The position numbers and the translations under genes are program-made. Positions 16,354 to 33,700 of a stretch of 64,000 bases of DNA are shown here, one piece after another. Under the pieces are notes generated by a model, which worked only from the letters and a program-made list of their open reading frames with translations, made no database searches and was not told the DNA's origin. How positions within the stretch are numbered: the stretch's first letter is position 1; every line of letters starts with the position of its first letter. The stretch is from Thalassobaculum fulvum (GTDB taxonomy: Bacteria > Pseudomonadota > Alphaproteobacteria > Thalassobaculales > Thalassobaculaceae). The DNA lies in NCBI RefSeq assembly GCF_014652915.1, contig NZ_BMZS01000010.1:248001-312000 (forward strand). Direction: 5' to 3'.

Positions 16354-17826
16354 TCAGACGATCCGGGCTTCGGCGAGCAGCCGCTGCAGGTTCTTCAGGC
16401 GGTTGGCCCGCTCGCCCTTCTGCGACGCGCCCTCGAGGTAGCTGTCGAGAAAGTCCGGGCGCTTCATCAGGTCCTGGGCGGTCTTGCGTGCCCGGTCGGC
16501 GTTCGGGCCGGCGATGAACGCGCCTTCGCGGCACAGGTCGACGACCTTCAGGAACCGCTCGGCGGTGGCGCCGCCGCCGGTGCCGAGGCGTTCCAGGATC
16601 TTGGAGTGGTCGAGCACGTCGCTCTGGTACCGCTCGACCTGGTTGGCGATCCGCTCCTTGGTCTTGGCCGGCAGCTCCGACTTGACGAGCGCCCGGTGCA
16701 GCCGGCCCAGCAGCTTGATGTTCTGCCTGGTGCTCTCCCCCTCGGGAAGGATCGTGCTCTCGAGCTTCGGCTGGCCCATCAGCTCGGTGACGTAGGTCTC
16801 GAGATAGCGCCTGGCGTCCTCGCCGAAGATCTTGCCGTGCAGCTGGACGGCCCGCAGGACCCGCTCGCCGACGCAGCGGGTACCGGCCATCAGCATGTCG
16901 ATGGTCTGGTCGGACAGCGCCCGCGCCAGCCGGCGCTCGAGCGCCTCGCGGGTCCCGCTGCCGCCGAGCAGCTCGCCGTCCCGGGTCATCCGGTCCTTGA
17001 GGTCGACGACGAAGGCGACCTCCTCCATCAGCGGCCGGCGGGTCAGCTTCTCGTTCGACCGGGCCAGAACGATCGCGTGCTCGGTCAGGACCGCCCGGGT
17101 CTCCGGCATGGCGGCGACGGCCAGCAGGTCGTAAAGCGAGCGGGCGGTGGGCGGGTTGCCCGGGGCACTCTCCGGCTTGGCGGTTCGGTCGACCAGCGCC
17201 AGCAGGCGAAGGATCTCGTCGCCGATCGTCTCCTCGCGCCCGAGCACGGCCTCCAGGCCGGCCGGCGGCCGCAGGATCTCGGCGATCAGCGAATCGAAGT
17301 AGCGGAACGTCTCGAGCCCGGCGAGGCCGACCCCGAGCCCGGCCAGGGCGGCGAACTTGGCGGCCCAGCCCTGTTCGTCGGCCAGCGTGCGGGTCAGGGC
17401 GGCGAACACCCGGAAACTGCGGTCGTCGTCGCTTTCCTCGGGGCGGTGTGCCAGCAGCTCCGGCAGGGAGGTGAGGGTGACCGGCTGCGGCGGCTCGGCC
17501 TCGAGCTTCGCGGCGGTCTCCTTCTGGACGACGTCGGTCAGCTCCCAGAGCCGGCGGATGCGCTCGCTGACCGGAACGCTGAGCCCCCGGACCTGCCAGC
17601 TGGCGGTCTTCTGGACGGCCTGCATGGCGTTGGTGCCGGCGTTTGCGAGCCTGCTCTGCAGGTCCCGGGAATGCAGGAGTTCCAGCGGCGTGAAGCCCTG
17701 CGGCGTGAGGAACCCGGCGGCCGCCCGGCCGAGCGCGAGCCGGGCCTGCGGCGTGTAGAAATCCGCGGTCTCCTCGCAAACCGCCGCCTTGGCGGCCTCC
17801 ACATCCGTCAGGGGCCCGTGACCCAT
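16354..17826 (-). CDS. uncharacterised 490-residue helical protein
   Basis: No family recognised. From the ATG at 17826 (GGGGGTG upstream) the product has 490 residues; a TTG at 17868 overlapping the rlmB stop is an alternative. It is almost entirely predicted helix, soluble and without signal peptide. Segments such as EETIGDEILRLLALVDRTA, RCVGERVLRAVQLHGKIFGE and NIKLLGRLHRALVKSELPAK are regular amphipathic helices. It follows rlmB on the same strand with little or no gap, so it is probably co-transcribed. Confidence 0.75.
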   Translation of the reverse strand: MGHGPLTDVEAAKAAVCEETADFYTPQARLALGRAAAGFLTPQGFTPLELLHSRDLQSRLANAGTNAMQAVQKTASWQVRGLSVPVSERIRRLWELTDVVQKETAAKLEAEPPQPVTLTSLPELLAHRPEESDDDRSFRVFAALTRTLADEQGWAAKFAALAGLGVGLAGLETFRYFDSLIAEILRPPAGLEAVLGREETIGDEILRLLALVDRTAKPESAPGNPPTARSLYDLLAVAAMPETRAVLTEHAIVLARSNEKLTRRPLMEEVAFVVDLKDRMTRDGELLGGSGTREALERRLARALSDQTIDMLMAGTRCVGERVLRAVQLHGKIFGEDARRYLETYVTELMGQPKLESTILPEGESTRQNIKLLGRLHRALVKSELPAKTKERIANQVERYQSDVLDHSKILERLGTGGGATAERFLKVVDLCREGAFIAGPNADRARKTAQDLMKRPDFLDSYLEGASQKGERANRLKNLQRLLAEARIV

Positions 17827-17864
17827 CGATATGCACCCCCATTTTCCGGCGGGCAGGATGGTGG

Positions 17865-18728
17865 TCAACTCTTAAGGGAGTGTAAATCACCTGGGGCTGC
17901 CCGAACCAGCCGGGCCTGGTAAAGCGCTACCGCGGCGGCCGCCGACACGTTCAACGAGCCGATCGGCGGGCAGGTCGGCAGCCGGGCCAGGGCGTCGCAG
18001 GTCTCGCGGGTCAGGCGGCGCAGCCCGGTCCCCTCGGCGCCCAGCACCAAACCGCAGCGGCCGCGCAGGTCGACCTCGGCGAGGTCGGTCGATCCCTCCT
18101 CGGCGAGACCGGTGCACCAGAACCCGGCCTCCTGCAGGTCGCGGATCGCCCTGGCGAGGTTGACCACGCGGGCCATCGGAACCGCGTCGACCGCTCCGGA
18201 GGCGGTCTTCGCCAGGGTGCCGGTTACCGGCGGGCCGTGCCGGTCCTGCATGATCAGGGCGGACGCGCCGAACGCCGCGGCCGAGCGCAGGACCGCGCCG
18301 ACGTTGTGCGGGTCGGTGACCTGGTCGAGAATCACCACCAGGACGTCGTCCCGGCCCTGCCAGCCGGCGATCAGGTCGCCGAGGTCGGCGTCGTCCAGCG
18401 GCTCGACCTTGAGGACGAGTCCCTGGTGGACCGTGTCGGCCGGCAGGCCGGCGTCGAGATCGGCGCGTTCCATCGCCTGCGGCGCCGGCAGCTCCGCCCG
18501 CCGGCCCTCGGGCAGGCCGGCCAGTATCCCGGCCAGCGCGTCGGCGGTCTGCGGGGTGTGACGGATTGCCACGACCTTCCGGCGTGGGTTGGCCAGGGCG
18601 GCCTGCACGGCGTGGCGGCCGTACAGCAGGGTCGGGTCGTCGACCGCGTAGGCCGGCTTCGGCCCGCCGCCGGCGTGCCGAGACGGGCGTCCGGAGACCG
18701 GCGAAGGCCTGGGCTTGCGTCGGGACAT
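17865..18728 (-). CDS. rlmB: 23S rRNA (guanosine-2'-O-)-methyltransferase RlmB/TrmH family
   Basis: 287 residues. After a basic N-terminal tail, LLYGRHAVQAALANPRRKV begins the L30e-like substrate-binding domain. The SPOUT domain shows its three motifs: DQVTDPHNVGAVLRSAAAFG, LVLGAEGTGLRRLTRETCD and IGSLNVSAAAAVALYQARL, which form the SAM knot. RlmB methylates G2251 in the P loop of 23S rRNA; orthology to RlmB rather than another TrmH paralogue is inferred from the L30e-like domain and size. It is divergent from the tRNA-Tyr/tuf operon. Confidence 0.87.
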   Translation of the reverse strand: MSRRKPRPSPVSGRPSRHAGGGPKPAYAVDDPTLLYGRHAVQAALANPRRKVVAIRHTPQTADALAGILAGLPEGRRAELPAPQAMERADLDAGLPADTVHQGLVLKVEPLDDADLGDLIAGWQGRDDVLVVILDQVTDPHNVGAVLRSAAAFGASALIMQDRHGPPVTGTLAKTASGAVDAVPMARVVNLARAIRDLQEAGFWCTGLAEEGSTDLAEVDLRGRCGLVLGAEGTGLRRLTRETCDALARLPTCPPIGSLNVSAAAAVALYQARLVRAAPGDLHSLKS

Positions 18729-18806
18729 GGGTGTGGTAGCCTTTCGATTGTCACGACCTCATCGAAACGGCTGTCGCCGCGCCTTTCGATATGGTCGTGT
18801 TCGCCG

Positions 18807-18836
18807 TTGACAAACAGGAGCGAATTACCATAGTTC
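18807..18836 (+). promoter_or_regulatory. sigma-70-like promoter for tRNA-Tyr/tuf
   Basis: A consensus -35 TTGACA at 18807-18812 is followed by a weak -10 (ATAGTT at 17 bases or TAGTTC at 18 bases spacing). The predicted start lies about 45 bases before the tRNA-Tyr gene, in the divergent gap after rlmB. It is a good candidate for the promoter that drives the first part of the translation superoperon. Confidence 0.65.
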
Positions 18837-18890
18837 GCGTTCCCTCCGGAACGGGGTCGTCGTCACGGCGATGGTCACGGAAAGTCGGAC

Positions 18891-18976
18891 GGTGGGGTGG
18901 CCGAGTGGTTAAAGGCAGCAGACTGTAAATCTGCCCGCGTATGCGTACGTAGGTTCGAATCCTACCCCCACCACCA
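18891..18976 (+). tRNA. tRNA-Tyr (GUA)
   Basis: An 86-base class II tRNA with acceptor stem GGTGGGG/CCCCACC, anticodon arm GCAGA-CTGTAAA-TCTGC giving anticodon GTA, an extended variable arm, T arm AGGTTCGAATCCT and an encoded CCA. It stands upstream of the first tuf gene, the usual alphaproteobacterial order. Confidence 0.97.
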
Positions 18977-19092
18977 ACTTCCGATGGATCGGCGGCCCAG
19001 CGCCGGCGGACCCTGAGGAGCGGAGACTGTAGAAACCCTCGATCGGGCGCCCAACGGCGCCGCAACTGGAAGCCGACGGAAAGCGACGAGCG

Positions 19093-20283
<1,191 letters not shown>

Positions 20284-20299
20284 GGTCGGGAGAATAAGG

Positions 20300-20335
20300 C
20301 GCCCATCGGGTCCGGGCCGGATCCGACGGGCGTTT
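20300..20335 (+). terminator. terminator-like hairpin after the first tuf
   Basis: A 14-pair stem (CGCCCATCGGGTCC with GGATCCGACGGGCG, one mismatch and one G-U pair), loop GGGCC, then TTT. It begins 17 bases after the tuf stop and ends 3 bases before tRNA-Trp. The T run is short, so partial termination or RNA processing is more likely than full termination. Confidence 0.5.
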
Positions 20336-20337
20336 AC

Positions 20338-20413
20338 AGGAGTGTAGCTCAACTGGTAGAGCACCGGTCTCCAAAACCGGGGGTTGGGGGTTCGAGCCCC
20401 TCCACTCCTGCCA
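20338..20413 (+). tRNA. tRNA-Trp (CCA)
   Basis: A 76-base tRNA with acceptor stem AGGAGTG/CACTCCT, anticodon arm CCGGT-CTCCAAA-ACCGG giving anticodon CCA, T arm GGGGGTTCGAGCCCC and an encoded CCA end. It stands directly before secE, as in most proteobacteria. Confidence 0.97.
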
Positions 20414-20492
20414 ATGTATCGGATGGGCGCGGGGGCGCCGCCGGGAAACCGGTGGGCGCCGCCCGCGTTCGGGCGTCGGAATGGGAAAGTCG

Positions 20493-20690
20493 ATGGCGAA
20501 GGTGAGCCCCGCGCAGTTCGTGCGCCAAGTGCGGCAGGAAGTGTCGCGCGTGACGTGGGCATCCCGGAAGGACACGGCTACGGCCACCCTGATGGTATTC
20601 ATCATGGTGTTCCTGGCCTCGATCTTTTTCTTTGTGGTGGACCTGGGCCTGTCGTGGGGCGTGCAGCAGGTCCTCGGACTCGGAGGCTGA
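20493..20690 (+). CDS. secE: preprotein translocase subunit SecE
   Basis: 65 residues from the second ATG ([16 protein letters not shown]); an ATG 12 bases upstream is possible. The conserved cytoplasmic helix [16 protein letters not shown] is followed by a single membrane span at about 32-50. This is the short one-span SecE form. It stabilises SecY in the SecYEG channel. It is followed directly by nusG, the universal bacterial order. Confidence 0.95.
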   Translation: MAKVSPAQFVRQVRQEVSRVTWASRKDTATATLMVFIMVFLASIFFFVVDLGLSWGVQQVLGLGG

Positions 20691-20692
20691 CA

Positions 20693-21223
20693 GTGGCGAT
20701 GCGCTGGTACGTGGTCCACGTCTATTCGGGCTTCGAGAAGAAGGTGGCGACGACGATCCGCGAGCAGGCGGCCGCCCAGGGCATGGAGGACCTCATCGAG
20801 GAGGTCCTGGTGCCGACCGAGGAGGTCGTGGAGATGCGCCGCGGCACCAAGGTGAACGCCGAGCGGAAGTTCTTCCCCGGCTACATCCTGGTGAAGATGC
20901 AGCTGACGGACCAGACCTGGCACCTGGTGCAGAGCCAGCCGAAGGTCACCGGATTCCTGGGCGGCAAGGGCAAGCCGACCCCGATCACCGAGGCCGAGGC
21001 TTCGCGGATCATCAAGCAGGTCTCCGAGGGCGTGGACCGGCCGAAGCCGTCCATCACCTTCGAGATCGGCGAGCAGGTGCGGGTCGCGGACGGCCCGTTC
21101 GCGACCTTCAACGGCTACGTCGAGGACGTGGACGAGGAGAAGGCGCGCCTGAAGGTTGCGGTGTCGATCTTTGGTCGATCGACCCCGGTCGACCTGGAGT
21201 TCACCCAGGTCGAGAAGGTCTGA
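20693..21223 (+). CDS. nusG: transcription termination/antitermination protein NusG
   Basis: 176 residues. I start it at the GTG at 20693 because GGAGG lies 6 bases before it; an ATG two codons later is possible. The N-terminal NGN domain ([25 protein letters not shown]) binds RNA polymerase, and the KOW domain ([20 protein letters not shown]) contacts Rho or ribosomal S10. It couples transcription and translation. The stop of secE is 2 bases upstream. Confidence 0.96.
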   Translation: MAMRWYVVHVYSGFEKKVATTIREQAAAQGMEDLIEEVLVPTEEVVEMRRGTKVNAERKFFPGYILVKMQLTDQTWHLVQSQPKVTGFLGGKGKPTPITEAEASRIIKQVSEGVDRPKPSITFEIGEQVRVADGPFATFNGYVEDVDEEKARLKVAVSIFGRSTPVDLEFTQVEKV

Positions 21224-21315
21224 GCCGGTTCCGGCTCGTAATGCGGGTTGTGGGAGGTTGCCCCGAAGCCCTGGGGCGCCGCACCACGGCCCGATGACAG
21301 AAAGGCGAAGACACG

Positions 21316-21744
21316 ATGGCTAAGAAGATCGTCGGCTACATCAAGCTGGAGATCCCGGCCGGGGCGGCGAACCCGTCCCCGCCGGTCGGTCCGGCGCTGG
21401 GCCAACGCGGACTCAACATCATGGAGTTCTGCAAGGCCTTCAACGCAGCGACCGGGAACATGGAGAAGGGCATGCCGGTGCCGGTGGTGATCACCGCCTA
21501 CGGCGACCGTACCTTCACCTTCATCACCAAGACCCCGCCGGTTGCGTACTTCCTCAAGAAGGCGTCCGGCGTGGCCAAGGGCACCGCGACCCCGAGCCGC
21601 AACACCGTCGGCAAGGTCACCATGGCCCAGGTCAAGGAGATCGCCGAGGCGAAGATGCCCGACCTGAACGCGGTCGACCTCGCCGGCGCGATGGAGATGA
21701 TCAAGGGCTCGGCCCGGTCCATGGGCATCGAAGTGGTGGAGTGA
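21316..21744 (+). CDS. rplK: 50S ribosomal protein L11
   Basis: 142 residues, standard length. The N-terminal thiostrepton-site region reads [20 protein letters not shown], and the C-terminal rRNA-binding domain contains [21 protein letters not shown]11 forms the stalk base over the GTPase centre. Its stop overlaps the region just before rplA (GTGACGACGATG), so the two are coupled. Confidence 0.97.
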   Translation: MAKKIVGYIKLEIPAGAANPSPPVGPALGQRGLNIMEFCKAFNAATGNMEKGMPVPVVITAYGDRTFTFITKTPPVAYFLKKASGVAKGTATPSRNTVGKVTMAQVKEIAEAKMPDLNAVDLAGAMEMIKGSARSMGIEVVE

Positions 21745-21749
21745 CGACG

Positions 21750-22457
21750 ATGGCGAAGAAGGGCAAGCGTCTGGCCGGCGCGTACACCGGCATCGACCGC
21801 AACAGCACCTACGCGATGGCCGAGGCCATCAAGCTGGTGAAGTCGAAGGCGTCGGCGAAGTTCGACGAGACCGTCGAGATCGCCATGAACCTGGGCGTCG
21901 ATCCGCGGCACTCCGACCAGATGGTCCGCGGCGTCGTGTCGCTGCCGCACGGCACCGGCAAGACCGTCCGGGTGGCGGTGTTCGCGAAGGACGCGAAGGC
22001 CGAGGAGGCGCGCGCCGCCGGGGCCGACGTGGTCGGGGCCGAGGACCTCATGGAGCAGGTCCAGAACGGCCAGATCGACTTCGACCGGGTGATCGCGACC
22101 CCGGACATGATGGGCGTGGTCGGCCGGCTCGGTAAGATCCTGGGCCCGCGCGGCCTGATGCCGAACCCGAAGCTCGGCACGGTGACCGCCAACGTCGCCG
22201 AGGCGGTGGCCGCCAGCAAGGCCGGCCAGGTCGAGTTCCGGGCCGAGAAGGCGGGCCTCGTGCACGCCGGCATCGGCAAGGCCAGCTTCTCCGAGGAGGC
22301 GCTGCTCGCGAACGCCGCGGCGTTCGTCGACGCCATCCAGAAGGCGAAGCCGACCGGCGCCAAGGGCACCTACATCAAGCGCGTGTCGGTCAGCTCGACC
22401 ATGGGGCCGGGCGTCAAGGTCGACACCGCGAATCTCGGGACCGCTCCGGCGGCCTGA
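21750..22457 (+). CDS. rplA: 50S ribosomal protein L1
   Basis: 235 residues from the ATG at 21750 ([14 protein letters not shown]), with GGAG 8 bases upstream; a GTG at 21741 overlapping the L11 stop is less likely. The signature [19 protein letters not shown] is present in the domain II region. L1 builds the mobile stalk at the E site and in many bacteria represses its own L11-L1 mRNA. Confidence 0.97.
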   Translation: MAKKGKRLAGAYTGIDRNSTYAMAEAIKLVKSKASAKFDETVEIAMNLGVDPRHSDQMVRGVVSLPHGTGKTVRVAVFAKDAKAEEARAAGADVVGAEDLMEQVQNGQIDFDRVIATPDMMGVVGRLGKILGPRGLMPNPKLGTVTANVAEAVAASKAGQVEFRAEKAGLVHAGIGKASFSEEALLANAAAFVDAIQKAKPTGAKGTYIKRVSVSSTMGPGVKVDTANLGTAPAA

Positions 22458-22750
22458 GGCTGAACACCGGCGGCCGGGTGACCGGCCGTCGGCGTGAGAC
22501 CCGGGTCGAGGCCCGGGTCGACCTGTCCGAGACTACGGGCGGCTCACGGTCGACGGACCACCGAGCCTTAAAATCCGCCCGTACAGACGGGAGCGCCAAC
22601 TGATTTCGGCGAAAGCCGGGAGCGGTTGGACTTCTGGGACAGGCGAACGAGCGGACCCGCCGGGCGATCCGACGGGTCCACCTGCAAACCGGACCGTGCG
22701 TCCAGGGCGAACCGCCCGAAGACGACCGGTCCAAGTGGCGGAGAACAGAG
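22458..22750 (+). promoter_or_regulatory. structured rplJ leader (probable L10 autoregulatory region)
   Basis: 293 bases without a gene. At 22467-22492 there is an 11-pair hairpin (one G-U) closed by the GNRA-type loop GTGA, with no T run after it. At about 22499-22518 ACCCGGG pairs with CCCGGGT. Leaders in this position bind the L10(L12)4 complex in other bacteria to control rplJL translation; a similar role here is inference from place and structure. Confidence 0.55.
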
Positions 22751-23263
22751 GTGAACCGAGCTCAGAAGGCCGACCTCGTCGACTCCCTTCGCCAGACCTT
22801 CCAGGCCTCCGAGGTCGTCGTCATCACCCATCAGACGGGTCTGACGGTCGCCGAGGTGGAGAACCTGCGTTCGAAGGTCCGGAAGGCGGGAGCCGGCTAC
22901 AAGGTCACCAAGAATCGGCTCGCCCGTCTCGCTCTGCAGGGCACGCCGTACGAGAACCTGGCCGATCGCTTCACCGGCCCGACGTCCGTGACGACGTCGG
23001 TCGATCCGGTGGCGGCGGCCAAGGTGATCGTGGAGTTCGCCAATGCCAACGACAAGCTCACCATCGTCGGTGGTGGGCTTGGCGAGCGGGCGCTCAGCCC
23101 GGACGAGGTCAAGGCCCTGGCCAAGACCCCGTCGCTGGACGAATCGCGTGCCAAGCTGGTCGGCCTGCTGCAGGCTCCGGCGTCCCGCATGGTCGGTGTG
23201 CTTTCGGCACCGGCCGGCGGTCTCGCCCGGATCTTTGCGGCGCGCGGCGAGCAGGCGGAGTGA
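22751..23263 (+). CDS. rplJ: 50S ribosomal protein L10
   Basis: 170 residues starting with GTG, with GGAG 7 bases upstream. The N-terminal rRNA-binding half shows MNRAQKADLVDSL and the conserved TGLTVAEVENLRSKVRKAG and KVTKNRLARLAL segments; the C-terminal helix that carries L12 dimers follows. The end (IFAARGEQAE) is typical of alphaproteobacteria. It is preceded by the long structured leader. Confidence 0.96.
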   Translation: MNRAQKADLVDSLRQTFQASEVVVITHQTGLTVAEVENLRSKVRKAGAGYKVTKNRLARLALQGTPYENLADRFTGPTSVTTSVDPVAAAKVIVEFANANDKLTIVGGGLGERALSPDEVKALAKTPSLDESRAKLVGLLQAPASRMVGVLSAPAGGLARIFAARGEQAE

Positions 23264-23317
23264 AGGCGGTCGATCCGCTCTGTCTTCGGAAGTACCAACC
23301 CTTAGGAGTAGGTAGAA

Positions 23318-23695
23318 ATGGCTGATCTCGCGAAGCTCGTCGACGAGCTTTCCAACCTGACCGTCCTGGAGGCCGCCGAGCTCTCCAAGATGCTCGAGGA
23401 GAAGTGGGGCGTCTCCGCGGCCGCTCCGGTCGCCATGGCGGCGATGCCGGCGGCCGGCGAGGCTGCTCCGGCGGCCGAGGAGAAGACCGAGTTCGACGTC
23501 ATCCTGGCGTCGGCCGGCGAGAAGAAGATCAACGTGATCAAGGAGGTCCGTGCGATCACCGGTCTCGGCCTGAAGGAGGCCAAGGACCTGGTCGAGGGCG
23601 CGCCGAAGCCGGTCAAGGAAGGCGCTTCCAAGGACGAGGCCGACAAGATCAAGAAGCAGCTCGAAGAGGCTGGGGCGACCGTCGAGCTCAAGTGA
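23318..23695 (+). CDS. rplL: 50S ribosomal protein L7/L12
   Basis: 125 residues. The N-terminal dimerisation domain ([20 protein letters not shown]) is joined by an Ala/Pro/Glu hinge at about 38-55 to the C-terminal factor-binding domain ([32 protein letters not shown]). It is the multi-copy stalk protein that recruits translation GTPases. A strong hairpin lies 30 bases downstream, before rpoB. Confidence 0.97.
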   Translation: MADLAKLVDELSNLTVLEAAELSKMLEEKWGVSAAAPVAMAAMPAAGEAAPAAEEKTEFDVILASAGEKKINVIKEVRAITGLGLKEAKDLVEGAPKPVKEGASKDEADKIKKQLEEAGATVELK

Positions 23696-23724
23696 GCTTG
23701 ACCGTCTGCACGATGATCGGGGCG

Positions 23725-23764
23725 GGGAGCGGCGTGCCGAGGCACGGCCGCTCCCGCGCCCTTT
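23725..23764 (+). terminator. attenuator-like hairpin between rplL and rpoB
   Basis: GGGAGCGGC-GTGCC, loop GA, GGCAC-G-GCCGCTCCC forms a 14-pair stem with one bulged G, followed after GCGCC by CTTTT. Its place between rplL and rpoB matches the attenuator and processing region known in other bacteria, where partial termination lowers rpoBC expression relative to ribosomal proteins. The T run is short and offset, so full termination is unlikely. Confidence 0.55.
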
Positions 23765-23773
23765 TCCCGTCTC

Positions 23774-23807
23774 AGCAAGACGCCGGTCCGCAGGTCGGGC
23801 GTCTTGC
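23774..23807 (+). other. second hairpin in the rplL-rpoB spacer
   Basis: A perfect 10-pair stem GCAAGACGCC/GGCGTCTTGC with a 14-base loop and no T run. With the attenuator-like hairpin just upstream it makes a double structure; an RNase III-type processing site is a reasonable guess. Confidence 0.5.
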
Positions 23808-23901
23808 CGAGGCGGGGGCCGCCCGCAGGGGCGTCTCCCACCAAACCGTCGGAGCCATCTGAGGCTCCACGGGTCACCCGCGAGGTCGACGAGGTCATAT
23901 C

Positions 23902-28083
<4,182 letters not shown>

Positions 28084-28096
28084 CGCCCCCGGTTGA

Positions 28097-32377
<4,281 letters not shown>

Positions 32378-32414
32378 GCGAGTCGGCCGGGCTGCCGGCC
32401 GAACCGAAGGGCAT

Positions 32415-32449
32415 ACGGCCCCCCACCGCGCGATGCGGCGGGGGGCCGT
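32415..32449 (+). terminator. terminator-like hairpin after rpoC
   Basis: ACGGCCCCCC pairs with GGGGGGCCGT, continued by CCGC/GCGG after one mismatch, loop GCGAT. The bases that follow (GTCCGTTCTGG) are only partly T-rich. It lies 38 bases after the rpoC stop and before a clear promoter, so it probably ends or attenuates the rpoBC transcript. The 438-base gap 32378-32815 holds this hairpin, the promoter at 32580 and the rpsL leader; I see no gene in it. Confidence 0.65.
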
Positions 32450-32579
32450 GTCCGTTCTGGGGAAGCGTAGGCGCGGTCCGACCGATTGTTGCCTTCATGC
32501 GGCCGGCGCAGACACGAACTGTCGTTCGTGAGCGATTCCCGAGTGTTGCGGAAACCCTGAAATTTTCCGGAATCTCCGC

Positions 32580-32608
32580 TTGACCCGGCAGGTCCGCCTC
32601 CATAGTAT
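32580..32608 (+). promoter_or_regulatory. strong sigma-70-like promoter for the str operon
   Basis: TTGACC at 32580-32585, exactly 17 bases, then TAGTAT at 32603-32608: five of six and four of six matches to the -35 and -10 consensus at ideal spacing. An AT-rich patch (GAAATTTTCC) lies just upstream. Transcription would start near 32615 and leave a leader of about 200 bases before rpsL. Confidence 0.75.
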
Positions 32609-32815
32609 CCGCGAACCTTAAATCGGGGCTGGTGGTGAACCCCGCGGCGCCCTTTCTAGCGCGCCCGGGCATTCAGACACAGAACCGACAGCAAGGTACG
32701 AAAACAAATCGAGGGCCTTCGCGCCGCGGAGGCCGGTCTGGTGAGCGGGCTTGCCACGGGTCTACGACCCGGCTGGTGGCGAGTTCGCGCGTTTTTGGTC
32801 GAGAAGGATCGACGG

Positions 32816-33187
32816 ATGCCGACGATCAACCAGTTGATCAACCACGGCCGTAAGGTGCCGGTGAAGCGCAACAAGGTTCCGGCGCTGCAGGCGTGTCCGC
32901 AGAAGCGGGGTGTGTGCACCCGCGTCTATACGACCACGCCGAAGAAGCCGAACTCGGCGCTTCGCAAGGTGGCGCGCGTGCGCCTCACCAACGGGTTCGA
33001 GGTCATCAGCTACATCCCCGGCGAAGGCCATAACCTGCAGGAGCACTCGGTCGTCATGATCCGGGGCGGCCGCGTTAAGGACCTTCCGGGCGTTCGCTAT
33101 CACATCATTCGCGGCACCCTCGACACCCAGGGCGTCAAGGACCGCCGCCAGCGCCGTTCGAAGTACGGCGCCAAGCGGCCGAAGTAA
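32816..33187 (+). CDS. rpsL: 30S ribosomal protein S12
   Basis: 123 residues from the ATG at 32816 ([13 protein letters not shown]). [10 protein letters not shown] at 42-51 and [10 protein letters not shown] at 87-96 carry the lysines and the Asp of the decoding region in their streptomycin-sensitive form. S12 shapes the A-site decoding centre. First gene of the str operon, about 200 bases after its promoter. Confidence 0.97.
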   Translation: MPTINQLINHGRKVPVKRNKVPALQACPQKRGVCTRVYTTTPKKPNSALRKVARVRLTNGFEVISYIPGEGHNLQEHSVVMIRGGRVKDLPGVRYHIIRGTLDTQGVKDRRQRRSKYGAKRPK

Positions 33188-33199
33188 GGAGGGCCTCGC

Positions 33200-33670
33200 A
33201 TGTCGCGTCGGCATCGTGCGGAGAAGCGCCCGGTTCTTCCGGACGCCAAGTTCGGGGACGAGGTCGTCTCCAAGTTCATGAGCTGCCTCATGTACGACGG
33301 CAAGCGCTCGGTCGCCGAGGGCATCGTCTACGGGGCGTTCGATCGCATCGCCAAGCGGACCGGCGGCGAGCCGATCCGGCTGTTCCACGATGCGCTGGGC
33401 AACGTGCGGCCGCACCTCGAGGTGCGTTCGCGGCGGGTCGGCGGCGCGACCTACCAGGTGCCGGTCGAGGTTCGTCCGGAGCGGGCGCAGGCGCTGGCCA
33501 TCCGCTGGCTGATCGACGCCGCGCGCAAGCGCTCGGAGAAGACTATGACCGAGCGGCTGTCGGGCGAGCTGGTCGACGCCGCCAACAACCGCGGCACCGC
33601 CGTGAAGAAACGCGAGGATACCCACCGGATGGCGGACGCCAACAAGGCGTTCTCGCACTACCGCTGGTAA
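33200..33670 (+). CDS. rpsG: 30S ribosomal protein S7
   Basis: 156 residues, standard length. The N-terminal [20 protein letters not shown] and the helix-rich core ([39 protein letters not shown]) are typical. S7 nucleates the 30S head on 16S rRNA and is the usual autogenous repressor of the str operon. GGAGGG lies before its ATG, 12 bases after rpsL. Confidence 0.97.
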   Translation: MSRRHRAEKRPVLPDAKFGDEVVSKFMSCLMYDGKRSVAEGIVYGAFDRIAKRTGGEPIRLFHDALGNVRPHLEVRSRRVGGATYQVPVEVRPERAQALAIRWLIDAARKRSEKTMTERLSGELVDAANNRGTAVKKREDTHRMADANKAFSHYRW

Positions 33671-33700
33671 CCGCAAGCGCAAGCGACAAGGACGCGAGCC

